A DNA stretch of 64,000 bases from Simmondsia chinensis (lineage: Eukaryota > Streptophyta > Magnoliopsida > Caryophyllales > Simmondsiaceae), in the NCBI GenBank assembly GCA_018398585.1, contig JAGTTD010000013.1:7040492-7104491 (forward strand). The letters are read 5' to 3'. Below the pieces are notes generated by a model. That model was not told the origin of the DNA and searched no databases. It saw only the letters and a program-made list of their open reading frames with translations. This document shows, one piece after another, positions 1 through 11,966 of this stretch; within the stretch, counting starts at the first letter, position 1; each line of letters begins with the position of its first letter. A program made the translations under genes and the position numbers.

Positions 1-116
1 TTTGAAAATCACGCAGGGGAAAAAGTAGCAATAGAACATATCAAAAGTGAAACTGAGATACATAAAATGGGATTGCGAAGTCCTCAAAAAATTTGAACCT
101 GATTCGGCCAACATTA

Positions 117-590
117 TGATTGAGATTGTACATGATGCTTTTGTTCGTACCATACATTCACCAATGGATGACTAGATTCAAGGAGCTTCTTTTCACGCTA
201 CATTATATGGGAATGTGATACAAAGTTATGTGGTTGGGGATTATGGTAGATGGACAACCTTTGGAAGTTGTTGGTCTTGGTGATGTTGGTATCTTATTAC
301 AAGTGGATTGGTGTGGACTGTACAAAGTGTGAGATATGTGTCCAAATTGAAGAATAATTAGATATTAATGGCACAACTTGATGACAATGGTTATTCTGTT
401 AGGTTCTCGGTTGGTAAGTGGACAGTCTCGAAGGGAGTATCAGTGATAACCCATGTTCTAAAGTTGGGTGCACTATGTTTAATGTCAAAGTTTTAATGGT
501 ATCTTTATTGCATGAAACTTAGTTTTGAATAGATCAAATTGAAAAGCCACTTCCCAAGGTTACATATCAATCTAGAAAACTCATAAGTAC
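117..590 (+). pseudogene. Copia protease / GAG-pre-integrase remnant
   Basis: Translating from 117 gives the usual copia order. First comes the residue run before the protease, with the usual Trp replaced by a TAG stop near 174. Then come GASFHAT, the GLGDVGI beta-hairpin near 268-290, SKLKNN near 338-355, and QLDDNGYSVRF near 373-405. At least two frameshifts separate these blocks. In copia this region is the aspartic protease and the linker to integrase. The first half of the catalytic motif is altered (Ile-Gln in place of Asp-Ser before Gly-Ala-Ser-Phe-His), so it is dead. Confidence 0.65.
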
Positions 591-844
591 ATGGATTTAT
601 AAGAAAAGTAGCTCTGATGTAGGCTTGAGTACACCTAGCAAGTGAGAGCTGCTTGTGGGAGCTACAATGAATTCCCTAGTGGGAGCATTAACCTGGCTGT
701 TTTGCCACAAGAAGAGCGTATCACTTGCTAAACTAATTCTAACGCGTGCTTCAGTTGGAGGCCGTGCATGATGATTACTTGAGGGGGCATGCATGACTAT
801 GGGTGAGAATGCATATGATTTAATCACTGTCCAAGTGGAGGAAT

Positions 845-1071
845 TGTTGGGCTTATGTGTGGTGATTTGATAGGCCTTGTTTATTTAAGCCAAACCATGT
901 AAATTGATCCTACACTCTCATGTTTTCCCCAATCCTCTCGTTTGTGTTTGCTAATCCACAGTAACATCAGATGGTAATACATAATAGGATGAAGACCAAG
1001 TGTGAGTAGGACTGTCGTAGAGAAGTTTGTAGATAGAAAGTTTGATGGCTGTGTGTCTCCAATTGTTTTTT
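845..1071 (+). repeat. Probable 3' LTR start of element F
   Basis: A purine-rich tract (AGTGGAGGAAT) is followed directly by TGTTGGGCTTATG, the usual arrangement at a copia 3' LTR start. The sequence up to 1071 shows no coding potential and is cut by the insertion of element C. No matching 5' LTR lies in the window, so this rests on context alone. Confidence 0.4.
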
Positions 1072-2338
1072 TGATGCGTTTTAAGAACCCTTCAACCGAT
1101 TTTAGTTCTGATTTAAATTTCTTAAAACAAACTGTTACTACTGACACAGTAATACGAAACCCGTTACCAGTTCTGGTCCAAACCGGTTGTTTGAACCGTA
1201 CTATATAGGTTTCTTAAGTTTAGATTAAATCCTTGGTTTAACACTTTTCTTGTTAAGTCTTTAATCTGGTTTTAACTTCAACAATAACTATATTGATTTT
1301 TAAAATTAGTGAAAAGTTTGTCTTAAAACCGTGGCTCTAAGTATGAGATGAGTTCACAAGCAACGATAGAAGACATAAATGAAATAAATCAAGTACACAC
1401 ATGATTTTTAATGTGGTTCGGTCCTAAATGACTTACTCCACGGTTCCCTTACCACTAGAGAGCTCTATTTTATTAATATTACAACCGAAATTACAACTGC
1501 TTAATTTACAAGGCGTTTTCTTACATAACTTAAGCTATTAAGTTACAAACCTCTCTCAATCACAAGATTTACACGAAAACAGTAAAGAAAGAGAGAGAGT
1601 GAGAGAAGTTATACCGACTCCAAATCCAGGTTGCTACAAATGGCCTCACGATTCTAGATCCTCCTTGATTAGCCTTCGTGGTTACCAGCATCGGGCGAGT
1701 CCTTCACTTACCAGCAGGGTTCTAGCTCTAAAAGCCCTAAAGGAAACCCTAGGAAATGTCTTGAAAGGGGGAGGAGATGAACCGGAGGAGATAGAGAAAG
1801 AGGAAATGAACCGTCCCAAAAAGACCCCAACCTTTTCTCTCTTTACAAACTGCCCCCCTTTTATAGACAAACCGTGATCTAGGTGAGGGAGAGGTGAGCC
1901 ATTGATAAGCCCAAAAGAACGGCGAGCCCAAACAAACAGAAAAAGAGGCACGGGATAGGTGACATGTGTCCCCTCCCATAACCGTTCGATGCATAGCCAT
2001 GAAGCCACCAAAACCCGCGAGTGCCTGCGTGACACGTGTCCCACTTTGGGCCCCAAAAATTGAACTATGGGATAGCTTCCACAGGAAGCTTCATCCGAAT
2101 GGGGTACAGCTGTACCCCAAAATAAATAGCCACCGGTAATAACAACAGAAATAAATAATAAATAATATTTGTTTATTGTACTTATTTTTACTTACTTAAT
2201 TTAAAACACTTATTTAAATTAAGTAAAATCCATATTTTTTTCCCTAAAAAAAATGCCTCTTGTTAACTTAATAGCTTAGCGCTCTTCCTAGCCTTGTTCC
2301 GGACATAGTTTATACTATATAGGAATCAAATTCTAACA
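1072..2338 (-). repeat. 3' LTR of copia C
   Basis: Begins TGATGCGTTTTAAG and ends TTCTAACA (plus orientation). It aligns along its length with 13457-14102 plus 17255-17904. A polypurine tract, CAGGTGGAGAAT on the minus strand (2339-2350), abuts it, as expected for a 3' LTR. Confidence 0.9.
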
Positions 2339-2350
2339 ATTCTCCACCTG
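2339..2350 (-). other. Polypurine tract of copia C
   Basis: Minus strand reads CAGGTGGAGAAT directly before the LTR start TGTTAGAA. This is the plus-strand primer site for reverse transcription in LTR retrotransposons. Confidence 0.7.
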
Positions 2351-2579
2351 GTTCCTAGTTAGTATAACTACTGGAATCACTCTAATAATAGGGGACAAAA
2401 CCTTCCTTTTGGTCCTTAACCTCCTCCTGGATCCTAGGAGGCCTGAATCAATTTAATACACTTTATTAACTTATTCAGGGGCACGACTTTCTTTCCCATG
2501 TCAGCTGAATTTTCATAGGTCGAAATTTTCAGCAACTCTATCCTTTCGGATTCTATCTGTTCTATTACGAAATGTCTCC

Positions 2580-2601
2580 TGATAGCGAGATGCTTACTCC
2601 T
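2580..2601. repeat. Target-site duplication of the 5S-SINE (left copy)
   Basis: Matches 2861-2882 at 20 of 22 positions (TAGCGAGAT core). Both copies derive from one stretch of copia C RNase H, which is translated once on each side of the SINE. This fixes the SINE ends. Confidence 0.85.
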
Positions 2602-2860
2602 AAAGGAAAAAGGAACATACCCAGTGCCTCAAGGGCTCCCGACTACGCAGGGTCTGTTTGGGGGGGGGGGGGGGGGTGGTATGGATGTACGCAGCCTTCC
2701 CCCTTCAGGGTATTAACCTGAAGAGAGGCTGTTTCCCAATGCCCCCAACCTGAGGGTGAGGACTTCCCAGGAGGTCACCCATCTTGGTACTACTCTCGCC
2801 CAAGTACGCTTAACTTCGGAGTTCTAATGGGATCTGGTGACAGCGTGTTGGTGCCCTCTT
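2602..2860 (-). mobile_element. 5S rRNA-derived SINE with RTE-like tail
   Basis: Read on the minus strand, the 5' part (about 2856 to 2761) matches plant 5S rRNA. It carries GATCCCATTAGAACTCCG, AAGTTAAGCGTACTTGG, GCGAGAGTAGTACC and GATGGGTGACCTCCTGGGAA, which span the internal 5S promoter region. The 3' part holds AACAGCCTCTCTTCAGG, AAGGCTGCGTACATCC and GGGAGCCCTTGAGGCACTGG. These correspond to the tail of the RTE LINE at 38449-38582. A 17-base C run (G on plus, 2660-2676) lies in the tail. The ends are flanked by a 22-bp duplication (2580-2601 and 2861-2882, two mismatches). It is about 259 bp and sits in copia C RNase H. SINEs have no coding capacity and depend on a LINE. Confidence 0.85.
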
Positions 2861-4552
2861 TGGTAGCGAGATTCTTACTCCTATCATGGAATATAGAATT
2901 CTTGCTTAATGCTAGGGTTGATTGGCTATCCGTATATATCGTTGGTACCCCTTGCCCTAAATTTAATTCCTTCAGAAGTCCACTTAGCCATGTTCCCTCT
3001 TTAATGGCATCTGTTAGTGCGAGGAGCTCGGCTTCAGTCATTGACAACGCCATCATTGATTGGAGCTTAGATCTCCAACTAACAGCCCCGCCATTCAAAA
3101 AGAAGATGTAGGAGCTCGTGGACTTATGCTTGTCTAGGTCTCCACCGAAATCATTATCGGTGTATCCTAAGAGTCTTAGGTCAGTATTTGTTCAGCCAAA
3201 CGTAAGTCGTAGCTTCATAGTACCCTTAATATATCTTAAGAGCCACTTAACCCCTTTCCAATGCTCTTTCCCTGGATTCACCATGAATCTAGAGAGCACA
3301 CTAATGGGGTAAGCTAGATCAGGCCTAGTGCAAGTCATGGCTATATAATCGAACCTATTGCATTAGTATAAGGTACATTACTCTTTTCAGCCATTTCCTG
3401 TTCATTCACTGGACATTGTGCTGCTGAAAATTTGTGATGTTGGGCTATGGGAACTCTTACAATTTTAGCTTCGTCCATGTTAAACCTATGAATGACCTTT
3501 TCTAAGTATGTGGACTGAGATAAGTTTGTTGTTTTCAGTTTACGATCCCTACTTATCTCCATTCCTAGAATTTTCTTAGCAGGACCAAGGTCTTTCATTT
3601 CGAAGTTCTTGTTTAACATGTTCTTCAAGTTCTCAATCTCTGGCAAACGATGACTAGCTATCAACATGTCATCGACATAAATCAACATGTATATAACAGA
3701 ATCAGAATTCAAATTTTTCACGTAGAAACGCACATCATGGATTGACCTAGTGAACCCAACTTCAGTCATGAAGTGGTGGAACCGCTTATACCACTGCCTT
3801 GGGGACTGTTTCAGTCCATACAAGCACTTCTTGAGTCTACATACCAGGCTAGCATTCTCGGGTTTCACAAAACCCTCGGGCTGAGCCATGTAGATCTCCT
3901 CATCCTGCTCCCCATGCAAGAAAGCAGTTGTTACATCTAATTGTTCCAAATGTAGGTCAAACTTGGCTGTTAAAGCCATCAATACCCTAATGGTGGTGTG
4001 GTTAACTATTGGAGAAAATATTTCGTTATAGTCCACACCTTCACGCTGCATGAAGCCTTTAGCTACAAGCCTAGCCTTAAACCTAGGTCTTTTCGAAGGT
4101 AAACTTGGTTCCTTAATCTTGAAGATCCACTTAGAACCTACTAGCTTCTTGCCTGCCGGCTTGGGCACTACTGTCCAAGTATAGTTCTTTAATAAGGAGT
4201 CCATCTCAGCCTTCATGGCACTCAACCATTCTGTTGATTGCTGGCTATTGATAGCATGTCTGTAGCTTAAAGGCTCTGATTCTATATACTCTAGGGCTGT
4301 GTTTAGGGCGTACGTTATACAATTAGCGTAACCTAATCTCCTAGGAGGTCTAATCTCTCTCCTTCCCCTATCCCTAGTTAGTTGATAGTTTCCTAGCTCG
4401 TTTTTTGGAATTACTTCAGTTTCTGTTCCAATTTCTATGCTCCTCTCAGCACTTCCTAAATCCTGAGATTGTTCCTGGTCTAGTTGAGGTTCTGGTTCAT
4501 TTCTTGGTTTAACTTCTATTTATGTTTCTTGTTCTAGTCTTATCATATTTCG

Positions 4553-5684
4553 TTAATTAGGTTCTGGTGGATTTATCTCAAATTCATAAATCTCAGGTTC
4601 AAACATACGACTTTTAGGAGTTGAGTTATTGACATAATCTAAGTAGGGCATTTCAAATTCATTAAATGTGACATCTCTACTTATGATTATCCTAGTTCGG
4701 TTTCCATCCTTAACATCTATCCTATATCCTTTTACCCCTTCGAGGTAACCAAGTAACACACTTTTAACAGCTTGGGGTTCCAGCTTGCTTTTCGACTGGT
4801 GAGCATAGGCTGTGCAGCCAAAGACTCTCAAATTTGAGTAGTCTGTTGGTTTTCCAATCTATATCTCCTCGGTGTCTTTAGGCCTATCCCAATTAAGGGA
4901 GTTCTATTCATAAGATAGTAGGCTGTATTAACAGCCTCTCCCCAAAACTGCTTGCCTAAACCTGATGCGAACAGCATACACCGAACCCTGTCCAACAATG
5001 TTAAGTTTATACGCTCCACTACCCCATTATGTTGTGGTGTTTTCCTAACCGTATTGTGATGTTTGATTCCACTATTAGCACATAACTCATCAAATTCAGA
5101 ATTTATATATTCCAGTCCGTTGTCAGTTCTTAGGTATTTAATTTTTCATCCAGTTATATTTTCTATCTGATTCTTCCATCGATTAATGTGGGAAAACATT
5201 CGTCTTTATTTTTCAAAAGAAAAGTCCAGACTTTTCGTGAATAATCATCGATGCTAGACAGAAAATATAAAGCTCCACCTAAGGTAGCGACCCTAGCTGG
5301 TCCCCATAGATCCGAATGTATATAATCTAACAGTCCATGAGTTATGTGTCTACCTACAATGAACACTAACCTATGATGTTTACCAAATATACAAGACTCA
5401 CAGAAATCAAGTTTGGACACATTGTCTTAACCAAACTATCCCTGTTTTGACAGTTCTCTCAAACCTCTCTTTGACACATGACCTAATCGTCTATGCCATA
5501 ACTTGGTTGGATCAGTTTTAACCACAGCATTAGACTCCCCTGAGACTATCCTATCTTTTAAGATGTAGAGCCCATTCTTGAGTTCCCCCTTTAGAATACC
5601 AAGGATCCTTTCATGAACCTCAGTTCGGAGTTCATAACCCCAAAAGACATACCCTTCAAGTCCAATTGGCCTAGGGGAAATCAA
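4553..5684 (-). pseudogene. Copia C pre-integrase and integrase
   Basis: Order on the minus strand: LWHRRLGHVSKRGL (pre-integrase, start of the HHCC zinc site, 5436-5684); FCESCIFGKHHR, then SDLWGPA and SIDDYSRKVW (catalytic core, 5163-5420); then MERINLTLLDRVRCML and QFWGEAVNTA (4828-5019) and VFGCTAYAHQSKSKLEPQA (4553-4831). The second catalytic Asp block is not cleanly readable around 5025-5160, where frames break. Integrase inserts the cDNA into the genome. Several frameshifts and stops make it inactive. Confidence 0.82.
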
Positions 5685-5699
5685 GTTCCTACGAAGGTC

Positions 5700-6661
5700 A
5701 GGAACATGTCTAACATCTTCAAGGATGTATGCTGTCCTGTTGGTTAATTTTATCTTAACTGACCCTATACCAGTTATTTTACAGCCTCAGTTATCTTCTA
5801 ACATCACCCTTCCCTCTGTTACTAGTTTGTAATTAATAAAATTCGATCTAGTGGTAGTCAATATGAAAACTACAACCCAAATCCAACACCCATTCAAGCT
5901 CTAATGAATCAGAAGACACATTAACATGATCAGAAGTACTACATTCAGAAGTAGCACGTTCAGGCATGTCACAATCGACATTCGAATCACACAAACCCAA
6001 CGAAACATTCAGTACTTCGGCATTTCCATATTCGAAAGAAACTACGTTATCGACTGTTGCATGTGTTCTGTTTTTATCGAGGCAGTTTCTTTTCATATGT
6101 CCGAATTTATTGCACCCATAACATTTTATTTTCGTTATGTCTCTCCTACCCTTAGACTTAGAATGATATTTACTCTTAGACCATCTCTTGTTATTGTTAG
6201 ATTGCTTATCGTTTGTTCTTCCTTTCATCAGTAAACCCTCACCGCTGTTGCTAAACAGTCCATGTTTCCCCTCCCTTTTTCAGTTCTAAAATTTTGCTCC
6301 TAAGGGCCTGTGTTACTTCATCTAATGTGATTTTCTGCCTACCATATCTAAGAGTGTCTTTAAATGCCCTCAGATATTTAGGTAAAGCACATAATAATAT
6401 GATGGCCTGAATCTCATCCTAAATTCCAGCATTCAAATTCTTTAGATCCTGTAAAATTTTATTAAACTCATCTAGGGAGTCCTCTAGGGGTTTATGCTTA
6501 TTCATCCCGTAGGTGAAGAAATTTTCCATGTGAAGTATCCTATTTGATAAGGATTCAGCCTTATAAATTTCTTCTAGTTTGGCCCATATCTTAGCAATAG
6601 TATTTTCAAATGAAACTAATGGAAGAACATTATTATCTATGCACATAACAAGAGTACCATA
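5700..6661 (-). pseudogene. Copia C gag 3' part, zinc knuckle and protease
   Basis: The gag body (UBN2-type) runs from the copia B junction at 6661 through AESLSNRILHMENFFTY, DEFNKILQDLKNL and, past a stop near 6418, LLCALPKYLRAFKD. A CCHC knuckle (CYGCNKFGHMKRNC, near 6080-6125) is intact. The protease start reads WVLDLGCSFHI near 5850, where copia elements normally have Asp-Ser-Gly, so the active-site Ser is Leu here. Gag packages the RNA. This part is continuous with 13211-13383 before the insertion of copia B. Confidence 0.8.
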
Positions 6662-7770
6662 TGTTATAATAAACAGCAATTGGCAGTGAATTTTTCAGCG
6701 AAATACTGCAGTGAAAATCAGTAAAATACAGCAACAAAAAATACTAGAATACTGCAGCGAAAAATGCTGAAAATTTTGCAGCAAAAATAGCAGTAAAAAT
6801 TCAGTAAATATTTCAATAATATGGCATTAAAATTGCAGCAAATTGCAGCGAATAATTTCAGCAAGAAATACCTAAAAACAGCAGTAAAATAATATCGAAA
6901 GTGGGGAACAAGACTTACTGAAGAGCAGTTAGAATATTCGACATAGGAGAGAGCAATTAGAGAGATCTTACAAAACGATGATACCGCACCGTGGTAAGAA
7001 CCACTGTCCTAAAAGACGATTTCGCCGCTGCTTCGGTGCATACAGTATAATCGGTGGCCGTCCTCCAGGATTAAAGCGATCCGACTCTGAACGTGCACTC
7101 GTTAATTGCAGGGTAGAAGAGCCTTGAACTTTGCCCAAAATTTGGATCTCAAATTGGAAAGTGTCAGAACAGAAACGAAACGGAGTGAGAGAAAAGCTCC
7201 AGAAGCTTCCTCGAGCACCTTCTGATAGCGGTTTTCAACAGAGACGAAGTTACTAGAAGGTTGATAGAAACTTCACCATCAAATTCGCTATTAAAACTCT
7301 CTTTTCTGCAATTTTTCCACCAAAACTTCAAGTTTTGACTCTTTCAATCTCGCTAATGAATGTTCAGAATCATCAAATTTGACCTCCAAAAATTCGCAAC
7401 TGCTTGTGCGGAGATAAAATCGAAGAAACGGTAGAAAATAGAGTGTAGACAAAGATGAAATTAGGGCTGGGGGAGAGATGAGGGGTTTTTGAAGAGAGAG
7501 AAAAGGAGATATATATATAAATTCATAGAGACCATACTAGGGCATTTATAGGGTCCATAATTAGGATTTGTAACAGTCGAAATAATGTGATGTAATAAAT
7601 TGCAATGGTTATAAAAGGACGTAATAAATTACAATGACCATATTATTAATTAATTCCAATTGTCACAATTTCAATGACCCCTAAACGGCTATGGGTAAAC
7701 GGCTAGTAACGGGTCTTGAAAATGTATTTTTTTATTATACTTAAGATTAGCTTGTATCATTTTTCCAACA
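6662..7770 (-). repeat. 3' LTR of copia B
   Basis: 1109 bp, from TGTTATAATAAAC to TTTTTCCAACA. It is followed by the minus-strand polypurine tract (complement of ATCCCCCACAAAGG, 7771-7784). The first 250 bp are full of short irregular repeats of a CAGTAAAAT-like unit. It aligns with 11967-13205. Confidence 0.9.
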
Positions 7771-8368
7771 ATCCCCCACAAAGGATACAAGCGAAAGAGA
7801 AAGAAAGGAATAGACAGGGCAAAGGGAGTTCGGTTTTTCAGTACCGATGTCTTTCGACTTGAATCGTCACCTAGTGTAACCCAAGTTTAGGACCAACATC
7901 TTGCAAGGTGACTTTCGTCTTGAACCTCACAAGGGGTTGTATAGTCTTCTACTTGGACACATACCGAGCTCCAGATCTCGGCAACTCCTGCGGTTTGGCG
8001 TGTTTAATCGGCCATGCGCTTGTCCTGGATGTTCATAGGTGCTCTAGAAGGTAAGTCTCAAATCCTTAATAGGGAGCGGCTAGACTCCCACACCTATATA
8101 GGTGGATCCCATCAAGTGTTTGTTACCGTACACCACCAAACATATGGATATGGGTCCATTAAGAGCTAAAGTTCAACCTTACCCCTGGTAACATACAGAC
8201 AGTGTCCGTCATGTGCAAGCCATGCTTACACCGCCAACATACGGCATTGGACCCGTCTCTGCACTGTCACACCATAGGGAGGGACAACATAAAACACAGT
8301 GCATATCTTGAATGAAACTATGACTTCTCACATTGAACCTGTTAAAACCAGGTTGGATACATCACAGT
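7771..8368 (-). other. 3' untranslated region of copia B
   Basis: About 600 bp closely matching 20227-20825 of copia A. It is non-coding and lies between the RNase H stop and the polypurine tract. The strong match shows A and B share the 3' end needed for replication. Confidence 0.75.
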
Positions 8369-8641
8369 TTATTCGTTTGCAGACTTTAGTCCCGTCCCTC
8401 TCGATGTTTTTACAATCATTTTAAGACAAAGGCCTTTTGTCAACGGATCCGCAAGATTCTTTTCAAACTTTACATAGTCTAGTGATATCACGCCACTTTC
8501 TAGTAGATCTCTCACGATCTTATGCCTGAGACGAATGTGTCTCCTCATGCCATTATAAACCTTGTTCTTTGCCACAGCAATTGCAGCTTGACTGTCACAG
8601 TAAAGTGACACTGATGGAGCTGAAAGCCCCCACAAAAGCAC
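8369..8641 (-). pseudogene. Copia B RNase H C-terminal fragment
   Basis: 90 residues that align with the last 90 of copia A RNase H: LLWGLSAPSVSLYCDSQAA, AVAKNKVYNGMRRHIRLRHK, SGVISLDYVKFEKNLADPL, and the SRGTGLK tail. CDSQAA holds one catalytic Asp, but the rest of RNase H and all of reverse transcriptase are absent. Homology to A stops abruptly at about 8641, marking a deletion or replacement junction. Confidence 0.85.
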
Positions 8642-11600
8642 TTCAACACTGTATTACAACAAAGCCGTAATTCAGAGTTGACTATTGCCAACATCAATCA
8701 CGAGTTGCTCTTACCCCCACATTGAGGTACTTGCAATGAGCTGTTAAACAACTAGCTCCATCGTCTGCCAACTTCAATAAGAGTCAGTATAACACATTAG
8801 TGGAGCACACATTATATTAGTAAAATTACATCTCCACCCCAAGTACTCACATAGTACATATATCATATATACAGATGGCACGAAAACCACATACCACAAA
8901 TTATCACTTTCACATCTCATCACAATTGTGAGACATTATCACTAGTTTAGGTCATAAATGACCATATACCCATCCTCATCGTACTTAGTGTACATGCGAT
9001 ATTACTATTAAGGGTAGTTCATGTCTTACCAATGTTGTACCAAATTTTTGGTGATACCAAGAAAAAGAAGTTCATAAGACCATAATTCACAAGATGTCTT
9101 TTACAACTCAACTTAAGGCAACCCAAGCCCTTGCAAGGTTCTCAAGCCCAAGTGCTTAGCATCATTAAACTATTTACATCGACTTTGGACAATCGACAAA
9201 CAATATTTCCACCATAACGAATTTCTATGAGCTAGCTATAACTAGCAAACAATGGTACAAACACTATAGTCAGAAAAGATTATCGCCTGGCAACATACCT
9301 TATAGGCTCTCGGGTGCTCTTACAACCCCTCACAATGGAATGTCTCACACTGCATTCTTAAGCCGTTAGATTTTTCTACTTGCTAATTCAGTGTTAAAAG
9401 GACAACTAAAACATGCAAATTTCAGCGGGGTGTCAGTAACATAGCTCACTAACGAGCCTAAATTCATTGTAATTAGTATAACGTCTCCCAACGATATTAA
9501 ACACCCAACATAACAAGGAGTCTATTACAACGTAAACCCCATTCATGATGCTTCACTAGTATTTTGACAATTTAACTAGAGCACTGTTGATATTTGTCAT
9601 TTGGATTAATGTATGTAGGCAAGGTCCTCCACTGACATATGATATAACGGGGCGAGTGTTGTATTTTCCACCAAAAACATAATGCTATCAATTACCTTAG
9701 TATATTTGGCTTGTGATGCGATGCCACATTTTTATTCTCATCAAATGAACACTAGGGTCATATAGTATGTCATTCAAACGGCCAACATGAGCACACAACA
9801 TATGACTATAACCCAAACAAGGCATCTAAGCACAAGCTAAATACCAAGCCTATGACCAATCAAGGTTATCATGTGGCTTGCACCTTACTCCTTTTCCAAA
9901 AACTAGAAAGGAATATATGAAACAATAATCCTAAGGGCATAATAAGTCTTTGAAGACAACATACAGTCCTCATATACTCAAACACATCATGTTTTTCCCA
10001 ATTCTTGGCTAAAATCCAGCAAAACAGTCCAAAACTAGCATAACACTAGTATGGACAACAACATTCAGCAGCTAAACCTCATAATCTGTAGTATGTACAC
10101 AACCTATAGTCCAAACCCGCATAAAGGTAATATGGACAATGATATACATCAAGTAGCAACATATTCACAAGGCTTCAAACATAGCAATGGGGAACACATG
10201 AGACATATCAACATGGAGACGAAGACACTAAATCATACATAGATTTTCCACAAGAAGTCACAAGTTCTCTAATCCCTTTACAGTGATCAACTATCTCACT
10301 TAGGTCACTCAAACATATGCAAGAGACTCCAATTCTTACATACAAAGTCTAATCCAAGGTTAAGCTCAAAATATGTAACGCTCTAACCACACACCGGGGT
10401 CCGAGATTGTGCAACTAGACACACCTAACCTAAGAGTTTCCAATTCTAGGTTCAAGACTTCATTCTAACAAGTTCACAATCAACCTCAGGCATTAAACGT
10501 GTATTAACCACAATAATCACACAAAAATTGAAAGAGCACACAATTCAGTTAACGTGCTAATAATCATGTTCAAACACAAACACAACTCCACCAAGTTCTC
10601 ATGTTTCTCTTGTATCATACACTCGGTTGACAATTGATTAACCACATCAGGTTACTATCTTTCGTATATCCCTTCTAGGGCGGAAATAGGAATACCTCAA
10701 CCTAACTAGATGAAATCCAACATAATTCACATTATCCCTTGAGAAGTTAATGCATTCCACGTAAGTCTCCTTCCTTTTTTCCGTTAGATAACTATTGATG
10801 TCCTACAAGACAATGCCCTCACATTTCACGAACTCATAGCATAAGTTATATGAATGTGAGTTCACCTCAACAACAGAAGTGACTTAATATATATATCATA
10901 TGAGACAACAGAACTTAGTTAAGTACAACATTTTTCATGCTACATATGCATGAATGAAATCACAGATTAGAGTGTGAAAATTTCAGTTGAGACAACAATG
11001 TCATAACCATAACAAAAATGCTAGCAAACATATCAAAGGAGTATAAATGCTAGATTTTAGATTATTAAAAGGTATGTCTACTTAATTTAGACAATATTTT
11101 TATATTTAAATTTCAAAAACATGTGCCCAAGCCAATTTTAACATCATTTATGTTATACCTTCATATAATCGACAATACCAACCGATTCTTTTTGTTGTAC
11201 CTCAAATAATCCTACACCTAAATCCAAATTCTTAAAGTTGGGAAGTAAATAAAATGAAATAAAATCAGATCACACTTGCTTCTAACCAACATACATGAAT
11301 TTACCTCTTTTAAAAAGTATGTCCTAACTTTAACTTATAGTCATTAGATGAGACAATGACCGACATTAGTAAAATTGAGAAAAATAACATTGAACTTGTC
11401 TAGAAAACAATGCATACGGTCAAACCATTTTGAATTCCCTACATTTAACCCATTTTAATATATACTAACTGACATTAAAATGTCATCTTCCATCCTATTG
11501 AAGATCATTTCCTGATCTATCCATCTAACAATAAATTAAATACCCATGTTCCCCCCCCTCCCCCCTCTCTCGAGTGATTACGCTACGCAGTGCCGTGAAT

Positions 11601-11966
11601 TATGGAATAGTTTTACACCAAATAATAATTAATGAGCACTGAAATATTATTCTCTCCACTGCAAGGAGCGGGTGGTTATCGCTGCGAACCCAACTTGATG
11701 TTGTACCATTTGTTTTAAGGACAAATTGGGCTAAAGCCTTCACAAGGCCCCACAAAGTCCAACTCCTAGTTTGCAATGGGCCTGAAATTAGCCCTACCAC
11801 TTTACTCTAATTTCCGGTGGGCCCTTATTTATTTTGAACTCTGGGCTATAGTAGATCTTATACCTTTCTCCTCAAAACAAATTCAATTCTATTATATCTT
11901 AATCACATATTGTTATGCTTGTTTCACCATACACTATCGACTTTCTACGTAAATCGTCTTTTAGAT
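8642..11966. other. Interior of copia B without recognisable genes
   Basis: 3.3 kb, AT-rich, with no long frame on either strand. I see no gag, protease, integrase or polymerase motifs, and no match to copia A apart from the last 20 bp or so before the 5' LTR (ATCGTCTTTTAGAT). The reading frames at 10051 and 11600 are short and lack motifs. It is either ancestral filler of a large non-autonomous retroelement or highly decayed sequence. Confidence 0.6.

Larger units (their letters stand above)
1..1071 (+). mobile_element. Relic Ty1/copia element F, truncated by window start
   Basis: Decayed copia internal region followed by what looks like a polypurine tract (833-844) and the start of a 3' LTR (TGTTGGGC at 845). 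The relic runs into the left LTR of copia C at 1072, so C probably inserted into F or its LTR. No intact frame remains. The family call rests on the protease/pre-integrase translation at 117-590. The LTR end is not defined. Confidence 0.6.
2420..4225 (-). pseudogene. Copia C reverse transcriptase / RNase H
   Basis: The reverse transcriptase frame is 3341-4225. It begins with the TWTVVPKP block, then SKWIFKIK, ARLVAKGFMQREGVDY, the QLDVTTAFLHG block, CLYGLKQSPRQWY and an intact YVDD catalytic box (LIYVDDMLIAS near 3655-3690). RNase H continues at 2862-3098 (AVSWRSKLQ, MTEAELLAL, YTDSQSTLALS) and resumes beyond the SINE at 2420-2579 (HLAIRRHFVIEQIES). The polymerase copies element RNA and the RNase H removes it. 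The frame is broken at about 3340, and the SINE splits the RNase H with a 22-bp duplication. Non-functional here. Confidence 0.88.

Noticed and set aside
2761..2856. A 5S rRNA gene
   Set aside because: It lacks the first 20 or so bases and the last part of 5S, is joined to a LINE-like tail and is bounded by a retroposition duplication. It is the head of a SINE.
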